Part shown: piece after piece, positions 22,977-33,639 of the stretch | How positions within the stretch are numbered: the first letter of the stretch is position 1 | Layout: each line of letters opens with the position of its first letter | From: Pyropia yezoensis | Taxonomy: Eukaryota > Rhodophyta > Bangiophyceae > Bangiales > Bangiaceae | DNA: 64,000 bases | Assembly: GCA_009829735.1 (NCBI GenBank) | Contig: CM020618.1 | Location: forward strand, 23,855,346-23,919,345 | Direction: 5' to 3' | The notes under the pieces: generated by a model | What the model saw: the letters and a program-made list of their open reading frames with translations, nothing else | What the model was told of the DNA's origin: nothing | The model's database searches: none | Position numbers and translations under genes: made by a program

Positions 22977-25346
22977 ATGTCGGACCCCCAGGTACCCGGG
23001 GGTGAGGACGACCTCCTGCCTGAGGAGGGGGAAGAGGTGATGGTGGACGACGTTCCCGTCTCCGCCACCGCCACCGAGTGCTTCCTCGGGAGCTCGTCCG
23101 AGGACGAGGACGACCGGGTGACCGTTCGTGTGGCTCCGGACGGTGCTCCGGGCGGTTTGTCGTCCGTTTGCAGCGGCACGACGGCTCCGTCGGGTGGCGG
23201 GCAACCGCGGGTAGCTGCTGCGCTTACCCCTACTCCTCCGGCGGCCCGGATGGCTTCTGTCGCCGGTGCCGGCGCGGCTCAAACTCAAGACGGCGTCGCC
23301 GGCGTGTCGGGCGGTTATGGTGGCACCCCGACCGGGACGGCGGGTCAAGACGGCGCGGGTGCCCGCCCGGGTGGTTCATCCGCGGCTGCGGGTGGCGGGT
23401 CTACCCCTGCTGCCCCCGAGGTGCCCCCGTCGGGCTCGGGTGGCGGCGTTGCGCTGCCCGCGGTGCCGCGGGCGTCTGGTGGTCAAGGTGGGTCTACACC
23501 GATGGCAGTGGACTCCGGTAGTTACTCCGGGCGGGCGCCCGCCCTTCTTCTTCCTCCTCGGCCCCGTGCGACTCCGGTGCCGGCCCCTCTGCCGGTGGGG
23601 CATCCCCCGGCGCCCCCTATTCTCCCTGGTCCTGCCCGGGTTGCCCCGTTGGGTGGCGGCGTCGCCGTGGCAGCGGGTCAACCCGCCATGTCGATGTCCG
23701 ACTTGGTGGCTCGGGTTCGAGGCCTGACTGTACAAGAGTCAATGGAGTCCGATGGGCGGATGCGGGTGGACTTCCACCTGCCACATCCCCGTGGAGAGTC
23801 CTCCCGGCGCGTCAAGGTGGACCCGAATTGGGAGCGGGAGTTGATGCGGCTGGTCAACCAGCCGAACGCGGTGCGAGTGGAACACCATTGGATCCTGAGT
23901 CAGCCGGACGACCGGCATGCGCAGCTCTGGCGCACCCGGGTGGGACGGGGTGAGGTCAACCTCGACCCCGCCTTCGGGGTGTGCGACCTGATTGCCCCCG
24001 CGTTGCCGCGGGAGATTGACTACCCGGCTAGTGCTCGAGGGATTGCGGCGGCGGCGGAGCCGGTTGCGTTTGGGGAGACGGTGGGCAGTACCGGTCGGTG
24101 TCCCGACTTTGACTATTACCCGGGGGTTTCCCCGTATCTGTCGTTGACGGCTCCCTACCCGCCTATGGCGGGGTTGAAGTCGGCGTCGAGCTGGCGACGT
24201 AACCATGGTGTCATGGCGGATGCGTTTCGCACGGATATAACGTGTGCGTTGCAGACCGGCAACGGTCGTGCGCCGGTATACACTCCCGTGCGCCCGCCGC
24301 TATGGCAGGAGGGGTGGGAACCCGCCCCTGCTTTCCGGTTTGACACCGGCTCCTGTCTCCGATACTTCGGGAGTGTGTTGGCCTCCCGGCCGGTCCACCC
24401 GTTGCAGGGTACCTTCACCCTTGAGGTTACGCTCGGGCAGGCTTCCTCCTTCTTGCTGTCCGTCCGCCGGCAGGGGCGCCTGTTTCATCTTCCGACGGGT
24501 GTGCGTCAGCACATCGCGCAGTTGGGCGTGGACCTGATAGCCGCCAAGACCGGGTTGGCCCGGGAGTTCGAGGCCCTGCTGGCTGTTCACGATGCCGTGA
24601 ACTGGGCTGGGGTGTTGGCCCTTCCCCCGTACCGGGACCCGCAGGCTGGGGCTACCCCCTTGCCTCGTCACTCGTTGCGAATCCGGCGTACTCAGCCGGG
24701 TGAGCCTAGTTGCCATGGGTGGGCGTCCACCGAGGCCGTTCCTGACCTGGGTATTCCCATGGTCATCCATGACCCTCTTCAGGTCCTTGCCCCGTGGATC
24801 GGTAGCCCGATACCGGCGGCGGTTGGCCGTCGTCCCCGAGAGTGGGGCTCTGCGGGTGGGGAGCGTGAGGTGTCCCGTCGTCGGGCGGAGCCCCGCCGGG
24901 GTTACGGTGGAGCCCCTTCGGTAGGGTCCTACCGGGCCTCGTATCAGGTGCCACCGGCTCCGGTGGTAGCCGTGTCGGCTCCTGTGGCCCCTCTGGCTGC
25001 GCCAGTGTCCCCTCCCGCCCCTGTCATACAAGACGGGAGTCCCCGTCTCTGGTATGAGGGCGTTGACGCCCTTGTTGCCCGCGCAATGCGGGAGGGTCTC
25101 TCTGTTAGCTGGGAGGATATCCCCCCAGGTGCGGCGCTGGTTGGGTCAGCGCGTTGCTTCGGTGGCGTGCTTGACCGCCTCCAGAGAGCTCTGGAGGACG
25201 TGGAGGCTGGCCGCAGCACCCTCGTCCAGCTATGCACCGAGGTAACTCGGGTGATTGACCGTCGTGAGATTGCCGACCGGTGGAGCACGGAGGTATACGC
25301 GCTTACGCGTGAGTGGCCTCCCTCGGGCAGTGGGTCTACCCACTGA
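22977..25346 (+). CDS. ORFX copy 3 (circle 5' half, resident 3' half)
   Basis: An uninterrupted 789-codon frame from the ATG matching 1471, with a TATA-like box at 22864-22869. The 5' half carries the variants of copy 2 (for example AAQTQDG, DEDDRVTV). From about 24,503 on it carries variants seen in neither copy 1 nor copy 2 (for example VSAPVAPLAAPVSPPAPV). Downstream it is followed by the unrearranged resident sequence, so its stop faces the end of the minus-strand pol about 480 bp away. The function is unknown. It is the only copy still in its native position relative to a pol gene. Confidence 0.7.
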   Translation: MSDPQVPGGEDDLLPEEGEEVMVDDVPVSATATECFLGSSSEDEDDRVTVRVAPDGAPGGLSSVCSGTTAPSGGGQPRVAAALTPTPPAARMASVAGAGAAQTQDGVAGVSGGYGGTPTGTAGQDGAGARPGGSSAAAGGGSTPAAPEVPPSGSGGGVALPAVPRASGGQGGSTPMAVDSGSYSGRAPALLLPPRPRATPVPAPLPVGHPPAPPILPGPARVAPLGGGVAVAAGQPAMSMSDLVARVRGLTVQESMESDGRMRVDFHLPHPRGESSRRVKVDPNWERELMRLVNQPNAVRVEHHWILSQPDDRHAQLWRTRVGRGEVNLDPAFGVCDLIAPALPREIDYPASARGIAAAAEPVAFGETVGSTGRCPDFDYYPGVSPYLSLTAPYPPMAGLKSASSWRRNHGVMADAFRTDITCALQTGNGRAPVYTPVRPPLWQEGWEPAPAFRFDTGSCLRYFGSVLASRPVHPLQGTFTLEVTLGQASSFLLSVRRQGRLFHLPTGVRQHIAQLGVDLIAAKTGLAREFEALLAVHDAVNWAGVLALPPYRDPQAGATPLPRHSLRIRRTQPGEPSCHGWASTEAVPDLGIPMVIHDPLQVLAPWIGSPIPAAVGRRPREWGSAGGEREVSRRRAEPRRGYGGAPSVGSYRASYQVPPAPVVAVSAPVAPLAAPVSPPAPVIQDGSPRLWYEGVDALVARAMREGLSVSWEDIPPGAALVGSARCFGGVLDRLQRALEDVEAGRSTLVQLCTEVTRVIDRREIADRWSTEVYALTREWPPSGSGSTH

Positions 25347-25529
25347 GGAGTGTTATTGTTTGTACGGGAGAGGGACCCGGTGGCCCTTATGGTGGCCGGG
25401 TAGTAGTGAGCATAAACTCATCCAATTCGGGGGCATTGCTTGCCTCTGTTTGCTGCCCTGGGGAGTACCCCTTCTGGCTCAGTGGTGCCTTACCTCCCGT
25501 CCAACTTCTTCCGGTTGGTTCATGCTTGG

Positions 25530-25540
25530 GGAGGTCATCC
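25530..25540 (+). other. Intact internal target site of the autointegration
   Basis: GGAGGTCATCC occurs here uninterrupted between the ORFX end and the hairpin array. The circle copies are cut exactly after GGAGG at this site, with LTR ends inserted. It is the reference state that shows the circle copies are the rearranged ones. Confidence 0.8.
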
Positions 25541-25656
25541 TCCCTCACTTCGTGTCTTGGCTTGGGGAGGTCATCCTCCCTTGTAAGCTCCCTAGTTACT
25601 TCGATATTATCGGAGTTAGCCTTTACCTTTAAGTTACCTTATTAAGGTTCAGACTT

Positions 25657-25746
25657 TACTTAGTTGCCTAAGCTTGGTTCGACTTAGAAACCTAAGTCTG
25701 ATTTGACTTAGAAACCTAAGTCTGATTTGACTTAGAAACCTAAGTC
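25657..25746. repeat. 24-bp hairpin repeats between converging pol and ORFX
   Basis: Three near-identical units at 25681, 25705 and 25729 (GACTTAG-AAAC-CTAAGTC, 24-bp spacing), plus a diverged first unit at 25657-25674. They lie between the ORFX stop (25346, rightward) and the pol end (25825, leftward). A role in 3'-end formation or in keeping opposing transcripts apart is inference. Confidence 0.75.
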
Positions 25747-25824
25747 TGCCGTAACCATGTCACACCCTACTTAGTAGGTATAAGCCTCACCCCCCAACAG
25801 CCGAAGTCGGTGTCGGTTGGGTTG

Positions 25825-28800
25825 TTACAGTAGGCGTCGTCGCCTCATGTAAGTCATGAGGAGTTGGCGGGGTATATTCGCCGCCTGCTCCCAGGTGGGT
25901 GAGTCGTATCCGACCCACATAACCTTGACGTACCAGGGTCCTGGTAGGTCCGGGTCGGTGTGTCCGACCACGCTCTCTACTTGGTATGGAATCCCATCCG
26001 GTCCCACCCGGTCATCTGACCGGTGGGTTGTAAGAGCTTCATGTAGCAACCCAGCCGGCACCGGCTGAGGCTGTTCCGGTTTCGGAGCAGGTGTGACATC
26101 ATTCACACTGATGCGTTGGATCTCCGTATCGGAGTGTAAGATAACAGAGTGGTCATCTCTGTGGAGAATCTGGTACGGTCCCTTGACCGGTTGCATGAGC
26201 TTGTTCCCTCGGAACTACTGGTGTCTGATATAGACCCAGTCCCCTGTCATCAGGGTAGCGTTGCGCACCCGTAGTCGGGCGTCGAAGTTCTTCTTGTATC
26301 GAAGTTGTGTTCTTTCAAGGGCACCCTTGAGCTTCGGTATCATCCACGATAGCTTGGCCAACCAGCCTAGGTGGATACGTTCGGCCGGTCGGCCTTTCGG
26401 TGTATCATACCGAGTGCACCTGCCTGGCGGCAGCGTCAGGTTACCGACGCCTAAGGGCATGACCCACTCCAGCGGAGCGATGTTCGTGCTCCGATGTGGC
26501 CTGGCATTGCATGCTAGGGTGAGTACGGACAGAAGCCTGTCCCAAGTGTTCGTGTGCTCGGCCACGTAGCACTGTAGCATCTTGACGATGGTGCGGTTGA
26601 ACCGCTCCACCTGCCCGTTGGTTTGCGGGTGGTAGTCGGATGCCCGACGTGGTTCGATGCCGAACATGCCCAGGACCTTAGTGCAGAATGCTGACGTAAG
26701 GTTTGCTCCGTTATCGGAGAGGAGTTGCTTCATGACTCCGTATGCACTGATCTAGTGGTCAACCACTGCGTTCATGATGGTATATGCCGTATCATTCGGG
26801 ATGGCTGCCGCTCGTGACAGCTTAGTGAAGCGGTCAGACATGACCAGGATGTACCTGTTCCCTTCTTCCGTTACCGGAAGTGGCCCGAGTATGTCGATAG
26901 CGACTTGCTCGTTGGGCCCATCGGGTGGGAATAGCTTCATGGCAGACGCCTGCCTATGTAGACTCATGCGGTTACGTGCACAGGGGTGGCATCCCCTTAC
27001 GTGCTCGACCACGTCGACGGCCATTGCTGGCCAGTAGAAGAACCTTCGCATTGCTGCGAACATACGGGAACCCCCCGGGTGTCCGGCTGTAGGGTTCTCG
27101 TGTTCTCGTTCCATGACGGCTTGCCGTAAGGACACGGGAACTACGACTTGATGTCGTCCATCGGCGGGTGCCCGCCGGTATATGAGTCCGTCTTCATTCT
27201 CCGAGAAGATGCCGGCCGTACCGGCCAGGAGGTTAGCGCGATGACGTCTACAGTCGTCGTCATTGGCTTATGCCTCGCGGAAGTCCGCGAGGGTCAGTGG
27301 GCATGCTCGGTGTGCCATGGTATGGTCAACCATACCTTGGGTAGCGTTACCGACCATGCAGACCGGTACCACCGGAATGTCCTCGTCCACCGGGCGGGTA
27401 TCCCCGCTCGGTGTGTCGAGTCGAGACAATGCGTCTCCGAGATGGTGGGTTGACCCAGCCTTATACACGGTACGGTAGTCGTGCTCGGCCATCTTCAACC
27501 TCCATCGGGCTAGCCTCCCATGGCTATCGGAATCCTTGTCACCAAGGTTGAGGAGCCATCGTAGGGGTTCGTGGTCGGACCTCACGATGAACCTGGAGCC
27601 CTCCAGGTATGGACGGAGCAGTTGCACTGCCCATATAACTCCGAGGCACTCACGCTCGGTGGCACTATAGTTACGCTCAGCCGGGTTGAGTGTCCGGCTG
27701 AAGTACCCTACTGGACGTAGGTCCGGGATAACGTTATCGGTACTGATCAACGTCTCTCCCTGCAACAGGGTGCATCCCACTTGTGTATCACACGCATCGA
27801 CATCGATGACGAAGGTCCCCCGTCTGTGCGGTAGCGCAAGGACGGGTGGGGATAGTAGGGCTCGCTTCAGCGACTCGAATGCCTCCTCTTCGCTAGGCGA
27901 AGGGGGTAGGAGTACCTTGGGTAAGGTACTGCTCGTAAGAACCGTCAACGGTTTAGCTATCCGAGCGAAGTCCTTGACGAACCGTCGGTATACGTTGCAC
28001 ATTCCCAGGAAGCTCTTGAGCTGTGTCTGGGTGTTAGGGAACCGGGCATCCCGGAGTGCCCGGGTATTGGCTTCGAGTACCCCTAGTTTACCAGGGGATA
28101 TCTGGTGGCCCAGATACTCGACCGTCTGTTGGAAGAAGGCGCACTTCTTCAGACGCAGGGTTACCCCGGCGTTCCGCAAGAGGGTGAGTACCTCGTCAAC
28201 GTGTTGCACATGGTCATCCATGTTACGCGAGAAGACGATGACGTCATCGAGGTACACTAGGCAGTTACGCCACTTCACCCCCGACAGTATAATGTCGATA
28301 GCCCGCTGGAATGTAGCGGGGGCGTTGGACAATCCGAAGGGCATCCTCAGGAACTCGTACACTCCACTGTGACAGACGAATGCCGTCTTGGGGATATCCT
28401 CGTCCGCCACCGGGATCTGCCAGTATCCGGCGTTGCAGTTGATGGTTGTAAACACCGTAGCTTCCCCCAGGGAGTCGATGCATTCATCCATCCTTGGTAA
28501 AGGGTAGGAGTCTTTCTTGGTAACCAAGTTGAGGCGTCGATAATCGATGCAAAACCGAGGGGTTTGATCCTTCTTCGGTACGATAACGACTGGGGCACCC
28601 CACTCCGACATCGAAGGTCGTATCACCTTCGCTTCGCTCATCCTCTTCACTTCTCCATCAACGATCTCTCGTTGCATAGGTCCCGCTCGGTGCGGTTGCG
28701 ACCGGGCGGGTCGCGCGCCTGGTACCAGGTCTATACGATGTTGGGTTGCCCAAATGATACCCAAGGCCCCGCCTGTCCACATGACGTCATGCTTCCTTAG

Positions 28801-29214
28801 CATCCGTCGTACCCCTTCGGCAACCGAAGGGGGAAGGTGGTCGAGGTCAGCCTCGGCCAGGGCCTTCAGTGCTTCTTGGTCCTTTGGCGGCATGTCCGCC
28901 GGAGCCGCCGATGGGCTAGGCTTCCCGTCATCGGGTTGCTGTCGCTCGGTGGTCTCGGCGGCCGCCAGCACCTCAAGTGGTTCCACTTGACCTTCCTTGT
29001 CAGGGGTAACGATATCTCCTTCGTAGAGCTCGGCAATCCCGAGGATAGTTCCCTTCGGGAGGGTGACTGCCTTACGGCGATAGTTCGCCATCACTAGGAG
29101 GGACGACCCTCCTGCTGGGAGGTCGCGGCGTCGGCTCAACCGCGCTCTCCGTGGGGCTTTCCCCGCGGTACTCCGGGGTGGCTTGCTTGGGTTACCCCAG
29201 CGCCCCCCGGTCAT
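25825..29214 (-). pseudogene. pol: pol region with chromodomain, resident element
   Basis: Minus-strand pol of the resident chromovirus, in native order towards ORFX. It has RT (YLDDVIVFS), RNase H, integrase and a chromodomain-like C-terminus that retains TWEQ where the circle copies read TREQ, closer to the chromodomain consensus. The region is shorter than in the circle copies and carries several breaks, so it is a fossil. Confidence 0.8.
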
Positions 29215-29222
29215 CCTTCCTC

Positions 29223-31406
29223 TTACTCGTTTCCCGCCCTTGGTAGGGTGCTGTCCGCCGGGACATCCGGCTGGGGAGGTGCCTCCTCGACGGCCATTAC
29301 TCCACCTGGAGCTGGCTGCCTACCCGGTGCGGGTCCGGGTGCTCTGGTGGGATACCCCCCGGTGGGTGCCTTGCGTTGCGCCACTGCCCGCCGAGACTCC
29401 TCCGGGATGAGTGGGCAGGAAGACACCCAGTGTTGGGGATCCCCACACAACATACATCCGGACGTGCCGGTCCCCCCTTGAGTTCGCATGGGGGTAGCCC
29501 CGTAGCTGCGGTTGCCTCCCTCGGGCGCCCGAGTGCCTGCTCCCTGGTAGGCCTTGGGTCCTTGGGTCAACCGGAACATGGACTCCCCCAACCGGTTGGG
29601 TCGGCCCGCAATCTGCGGGGGTGCCTCCGTGCGCACCGCCCATGTTGGCAAGGGTTGATGAGGGTTACCCGTCACCGGGGAGTACCCCGTAGTCCGTACG
29701 TACGGGACGCGACGTCCCGTGCTCTCGCTGACCTGGAACTGGGTCCCCGCCGGGGCAATGGACGCTACCGTACCGTGCTCATCAATCACCGGCGTCGCCG
29801 GTAGCAACAGGTGGCCCTGTTGGTCGACTAGAGGTTCATACTCGCCCGTAGGGGTATGTTCGGTCGCCACCAGTACTGGAGCGGCCTTACGTTCCACCTT
29901 CTCTTGCCTCGGTACCGGGGTAAGACTGGGCTTGCCTCCCTCACCCTTGGGCTTCGGGTCCAAGGCACATTCCGGGTGTAGAACCCGGTAGGCGTCCCCT
30001 AGGGACTTGCACATATGCATCAGTCGACTGAAGTTGGTCCGCGCCGTATTGGCTCCCCGTGCGGATATCCGCACGTAGTTGGGTACTCCTGTGAGCAGGA
30101 TGGCCCGTAGCTCCCCTTCACCGAGGAGCTTCCCCAGCTCGTAGTCGAGCTCTTGGATCCGGCGTCCAAACTTCTCTTCATCCTCCAAGCTCTGGGCGGT
30201 GGCAGTGCGCAGGGCCCGGTAGTGGTCCTCGCACTTGTCCTCACTGAGGTAACTGCTCAGCAGCTCCTTGAGAATCCCACGTTAATCCATGGGGGTGGCC
30301 GAGACCCTCATTCCCGGCATCGGGGATGCCTGGCGAAGAATGCCTCGCACCCGCTCATCAACAAAGAACGGGAGGATCTCCAGGGCCAGCCCCTCGTTGA
30401 CGAGCGCCTTGTCCGCGGCTGCCTTGAAGCTAGTCAAGAAGCCGATGACTGCCAACGGGCGTCCGTTCGGCCCCCCGAACATAGGGACTCCCTTCATAAG
30501 GGTCTGCATAGAGCGGATCGCCCGATGCGACGTATTACGCATCGATTCCGATACGATGGTAGAGCGGTCCTCCAAACGATAACGTTCGGGAGTCAGTACC
30601 GACCGGAAGACCTCGTTGACAATCTCCGTGTCAGCGTCCTGGGTATCCAGTCGCTTAGCCAGTTGATGAGCAAACTCATCGGACTCCATCCGCTTCAGTA
30701 GGCTCCCAGTTACCTGCGCAGTCATAGCTTCCACCACTGAAGATGGTACTTCAGGCGTCGGCACCTCGGGAACCCGAGTTACCTGGCCTCCGTCGTCGTG
30801 GGGGTACTGTGAGAGGGTACCCCCTCCCCCAATAACCGACTCTCCACCGGCGTAAGTATCCGCCGGGTCGTGTCCGCGGAGTCCGCTTCGGGTGCTCCGA
30901 GCGTATCACTCCGTGTGACTCCGTTCCAACTCTGCCGACGAGTCGGATCCATACCCCATTGTGTCCGGGGGTTGTCCAGGAGTAGCAACACCGGGGTTGA
31001 CCCTGGTGGACTCCGAAAGTAGTCCGGCCGGTTCGAACCGTACCGGTGTGGGAGGAACACGTCGGGGTCCCGTCGTGTGGCGTGTTGACATCAACACTGC
31101 CATTGCGTCCTCCGTCCGATCTTGACGGGCGTCGAGCCCGGAAAACCGGGCCTCGATGCGGGCCAGTGATGCCATCAGGGAATCCCCTGGTGAAGGAGGC
31201 GGCGGAGTGAGGTCGGTCGATGACAGTTGAGGCGGGCCCCCGCCTCTTGCCGTCCGAGCCGTGCCAAACGTCGATCCGGCACCGGAAAGCATTGGCGTCT
31301 CAATGTTGTCGATCGGGTTCCCGATCCCGGTTCCCGTAGTCCCCTCCGGAGTCGGCGTCGACGCCGATCCGTCATCTTGAACGTTCCCCGTCTCTTGGGT
31401 AGACAT
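29223..31406 (-). pseudogene. gag: gag region, resident element
   Basis: Minus-strand gag starting at the ATG matching 4617 (MSTQETG), with the same Thr/Pro-rich N-terminus, helical core and CCHC knuckle as the circle copies. It is close in sequence but carries its own set of differences, and it is not a single intact frame. Confidence 0.75.
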
Positions 31407-31631
31407 AGTCACAATCAGTCAACCGACGTAACAATCACCACGAATAAGAGAGCGAGGGGGTAGATTGGGGAGAGTAACAGTAGATCACAGTCAAAGGTAA
31501 AAACTCAACACAATCGATCAGGTCGCAACACCACGAGTACAAGAAAAGGACAGGATCCCTATCCGTGTGCCAGGGCCGAAGACGGCGTCACCACAAGGGT
31601 GACGGAAACCCGTCCCCTGCTGCTCCACCAA

Positions 31632-31994
31632 TGTAGCACAATAGGAATCCGTCGCACGTCCACTCTCAGGGAACACTCACCAAGGGGGATCGGCACCAAC
31701 GTCACCGGGAGGCCAAGGTTGCTGTCCTTGGAGCACAAGCCACGGGACCAAGATGGGAGCCCAAATGGGAGGGGTTTGTTGTTCTGCCTTGGCCGGCGGT
31801 GGATTCGCCGCCGGCCCCCTCGTTATAAACCCTCGGAGACACTGCTGACTACCCTCCACCCCAAGATGCAAGTCCCTCTGGTCATACGTAACTTGTAGAT
31901 ACCGTGACCAGTCCGGACGCTCAAATTGAAAGCCAAGGATTAGAAGTAGCCCCCCTAACATTAGGGTCACAATACGGCCAACCATATTGCTACA
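31632..31994 (-). repeat. LTR D: 5' LTR of the resident chromovirus
   Basis: A 363-bp LTR; on the minus strand it is followed after one base by the primer-binding site at 31630-31613. Its outer end abuts the right CTTCT duplication. Both resident LTRs (518 and 31632) are in the same orientation, as an ordinary insertion requires. Confidence 0.9.
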
Positions 31995-31999
31995 CTTCT
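31995..31999. repeat. Right target-site duplication (CTTCT)
   Basis: Matches 513-517 exactly; see the array entry. Confidence 0.85.
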
Positions 32000-32531
32000 C
32001 CATCCGCACATCAAAGTGATGAGTGTGCGGATCGGCCTCGTGAAGGTACGGGGGGCGAGTTGCCACCGCGTCCCAAGTAAAGGTCGGCAAGTCGCCGGGA
32101 CCCGGGATAGTTCCCCCGCGGTCCACCATGGCCTTGGCACGCTGTACGTCTTCGACCTCCTCGTCGTCCAGGAAGGCAAACTGGTCCGTCCTGAAGCCGG
32201 CAGGGAACCCGACCCTTCGGGGATACTTCTCCCGTAGGCGGTCCCATACCCGACCAATCGCTGCGCCAAGTCGGCCACAGCGAAGAACAGTCAACCCCTC
32301 CTCATAGAGAGGCCAAGCGGGGTAAAACCACCGCCCCAAGGCCTCACGCGGGACAACTTGTCCCGCCTCCGGGGGAGATCCCGCCGTCAACTCAAAGCCG
32401 GGTGACGCGGGAGTCCCATCCCCCGGAGCGATCGCGGAGCCCCCGCCGGAAGTCCCGGCGGGCGCTGCACCGTAGGAGGTGTCCTCCATACGTTCGTCGA
32501 GAGAGTCCGTCTCCACTCCCGGGGTCGCCAT
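32000..32531 (-). CDS. Upstream half of the interrupted ORFX-like coding region (partial)
   Basis: The minus-strand frame opens at ATG 32531 (MATPGVETDSLDERMED) and stays open to the insertion site. It has an acidic/Ser/Gly-rich start like that of ORFX, then a charged, Trp- and Tyr-containing region (REALGRWFYPAWPLYEEG). The open frame extends upstream to 32915 without a better start. Its downstream half is at 1-517. Whether it is host or element DNA is open. The polarity is opposite to ORFX of the inserted element. If it is the antisense ORF of a related element, that element's pol should lie to the left of this window on the plus strand. Confidence 0.5.
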
Positions 32532-32830
32532 GGCTCTCCCCAAGTTGGGGAGAGACGCCCTGGCTACTGCGGCCCGAGACCCGCCTCGAGTTGAGGGGGA
32601 CTCGGATCGTGGGTAGACGGGTGGTCTCCCCAGCGTGGGGCGGCCCCGTGGAAGGTGAAAGGGAGGTGGTGGTGATGGTGAAGTGTGAACCGAGAAGAGC
32701 AAGCTGCCGAGTGGGCAAGCTTGAGGAGAGGGGCGGATAACGTGACCGCCTCCACATCCGCGTTTCGTACTCAAGCGGAGGGGACAGCAAGTCGCGCCCC
32801 CCACGCCGAGACGTGCGTTTACGCACCCCC

Positions 32831-33430
32831 TCACAGGGCCGACCGGGTCGGTCGGAACTGAGGAGAGGGGAGTGTGGCAGTATTGACCCCCAGGTAGGGG
32901 GGCAACACGTGCCATACAAGGGGCGGCAGGCCACTAGCCTGATCCGTTCCTCCCCCTGCATTTGGGTCCATATTCCCTAAGTTTGGGATCGTTAGCTTAG
33001 TAGTAAATCCAACTTGGATTTGAGGGTTTTCTGCATTTATCGTCTTGAATTTTCGTGTGGCCCCGTGGGCAGGTGCTGGGGTGGGAGATTCTGAGTGGCG
33101 AGATTCCGAGTGGACCCTGGGGGGATAAGGGGAGGGACAGCGGGGCTTGGCCCTGCTTCCCCGTCCCGACCAAGAAACTGTTGGACCACACACCATCCTC
33201 TTGTTTGTCAGCGGGGGGTTTGCCCCACAACAGGGACAGAGTGTGTGCGACTTGCACTTCTTCCGGTTCCCCCGACACGGAAGGCAGCCCTTGTACACCG
33301 CCCCAACTTGGGTGTCGTGTGTGCAAGTGGTTTTTGCCACAAACAGCACCCAAGCCACCCCCAACGGGTGGACAGGTCGCACACGTCCTCTATCGCGGAC
33401 TCGAGTAGCCGGCGCAACTCCACGGCACAT
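32831..33430 (-). CDS. 199-aa ORF with a Zn2Cys6-like cysteine cluster (uncertain)
   Basis: ATG at 33430. The cluster C-LP-C-RGNRKK-C-KSHTL-C-PC-C follows the spacing C-x2-C-x6-C-x5-C-x2-C, with a further Cys 12 residues on (KRMVC). The Arg/Lys-rich first loop resembles fungal-type Zn(II)2Cys6 binuclear DNA-binding clusters, but the last spacing is longer than usual. The rest is Pro/Ser-rich and unlike known domains. It could be part of the element that contains the interrupted ORF, a host gene fragment, or chance. It overlaps an open frame of the neighbouring coding region in another frame. Confidence 0.25.
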   Translation of the reverse strand: MCRGVAPATRVRDRGRVRPVHPLGVAWVLFVAKTTCTHDTQVGAVYKGCLPCRGNRKKCKSHTLCPCCGANPPLTNKRMVCGPTVSWSGRGSRAKPRCPSPYPPRVHSESRHSESPTPAPAHGATRKFKTINAENPQIQVGFTTKLTIPNLGNMDPNAGGGTDQASGLPPLVWHVLPPYLGVNTATLPSPQFRPTRSAL

Positions 33431-33639
33431 GCGAAAAGAAGCTCAGGCAGCAGCGCGCGCACGCCTGGCAAGCGCACCCCACGTACAACAACCGAAGTCC
33501 TCGGCCGTCATGGAGCACCGCTGCAGCATGGACGTCCCTGCCAGGTCGAAGGACTGCGCCACGCCACCAACCTTATGGCGGCTGCCGCGAGAGCGCCTAA
33601 CGTGCGTCGTGCACACTTCCCCGCCCCGCCTCCGCTGCA

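Larger units (their letters stand above)
518..31994. mobile_element. Compound Ty3/gypsy chromovirus: resident element plus two tandem inverted-circle copies
   Basis: Order, left to right: resident 3' LTR (518-880), ORFX copy 1, LTR in plus orientation (4029), gag-pol plus, LTR in minus orientation (11271), ORFX copy 2, LTR plus (14782), gag-pol plus, LTR minus (22024), ORFX copy 3, then pol and gag on the minus strand, and resident 5' LTR (31632-31994). Everything from 518 to about 22,000 recurs with an exact offset of 10,753 bp. The total of 31,477 bp equals two 10,753-bp units plus a 9,971-bp resident element. The whole block is flanked by CTTCT. The family is a chromovirus, shown by pol domain order and a C-terminal chromodomain. 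All gag-pol copies carry a handful of breaks each and look like fossils; the resident copy is also about 0.8 kb shorter internally than the circle copies. ORFX copies 1 and 3 look whole. Confidence 0.85.

Noticed and set aside
518-31994. The tandem units as a pure assembly artefact
   Set aside because: Not excluded, but the ordered switch of variants across three ORFX copies and the matching outer CTTCT are hard to get by misassembly; kept as the main alternative.
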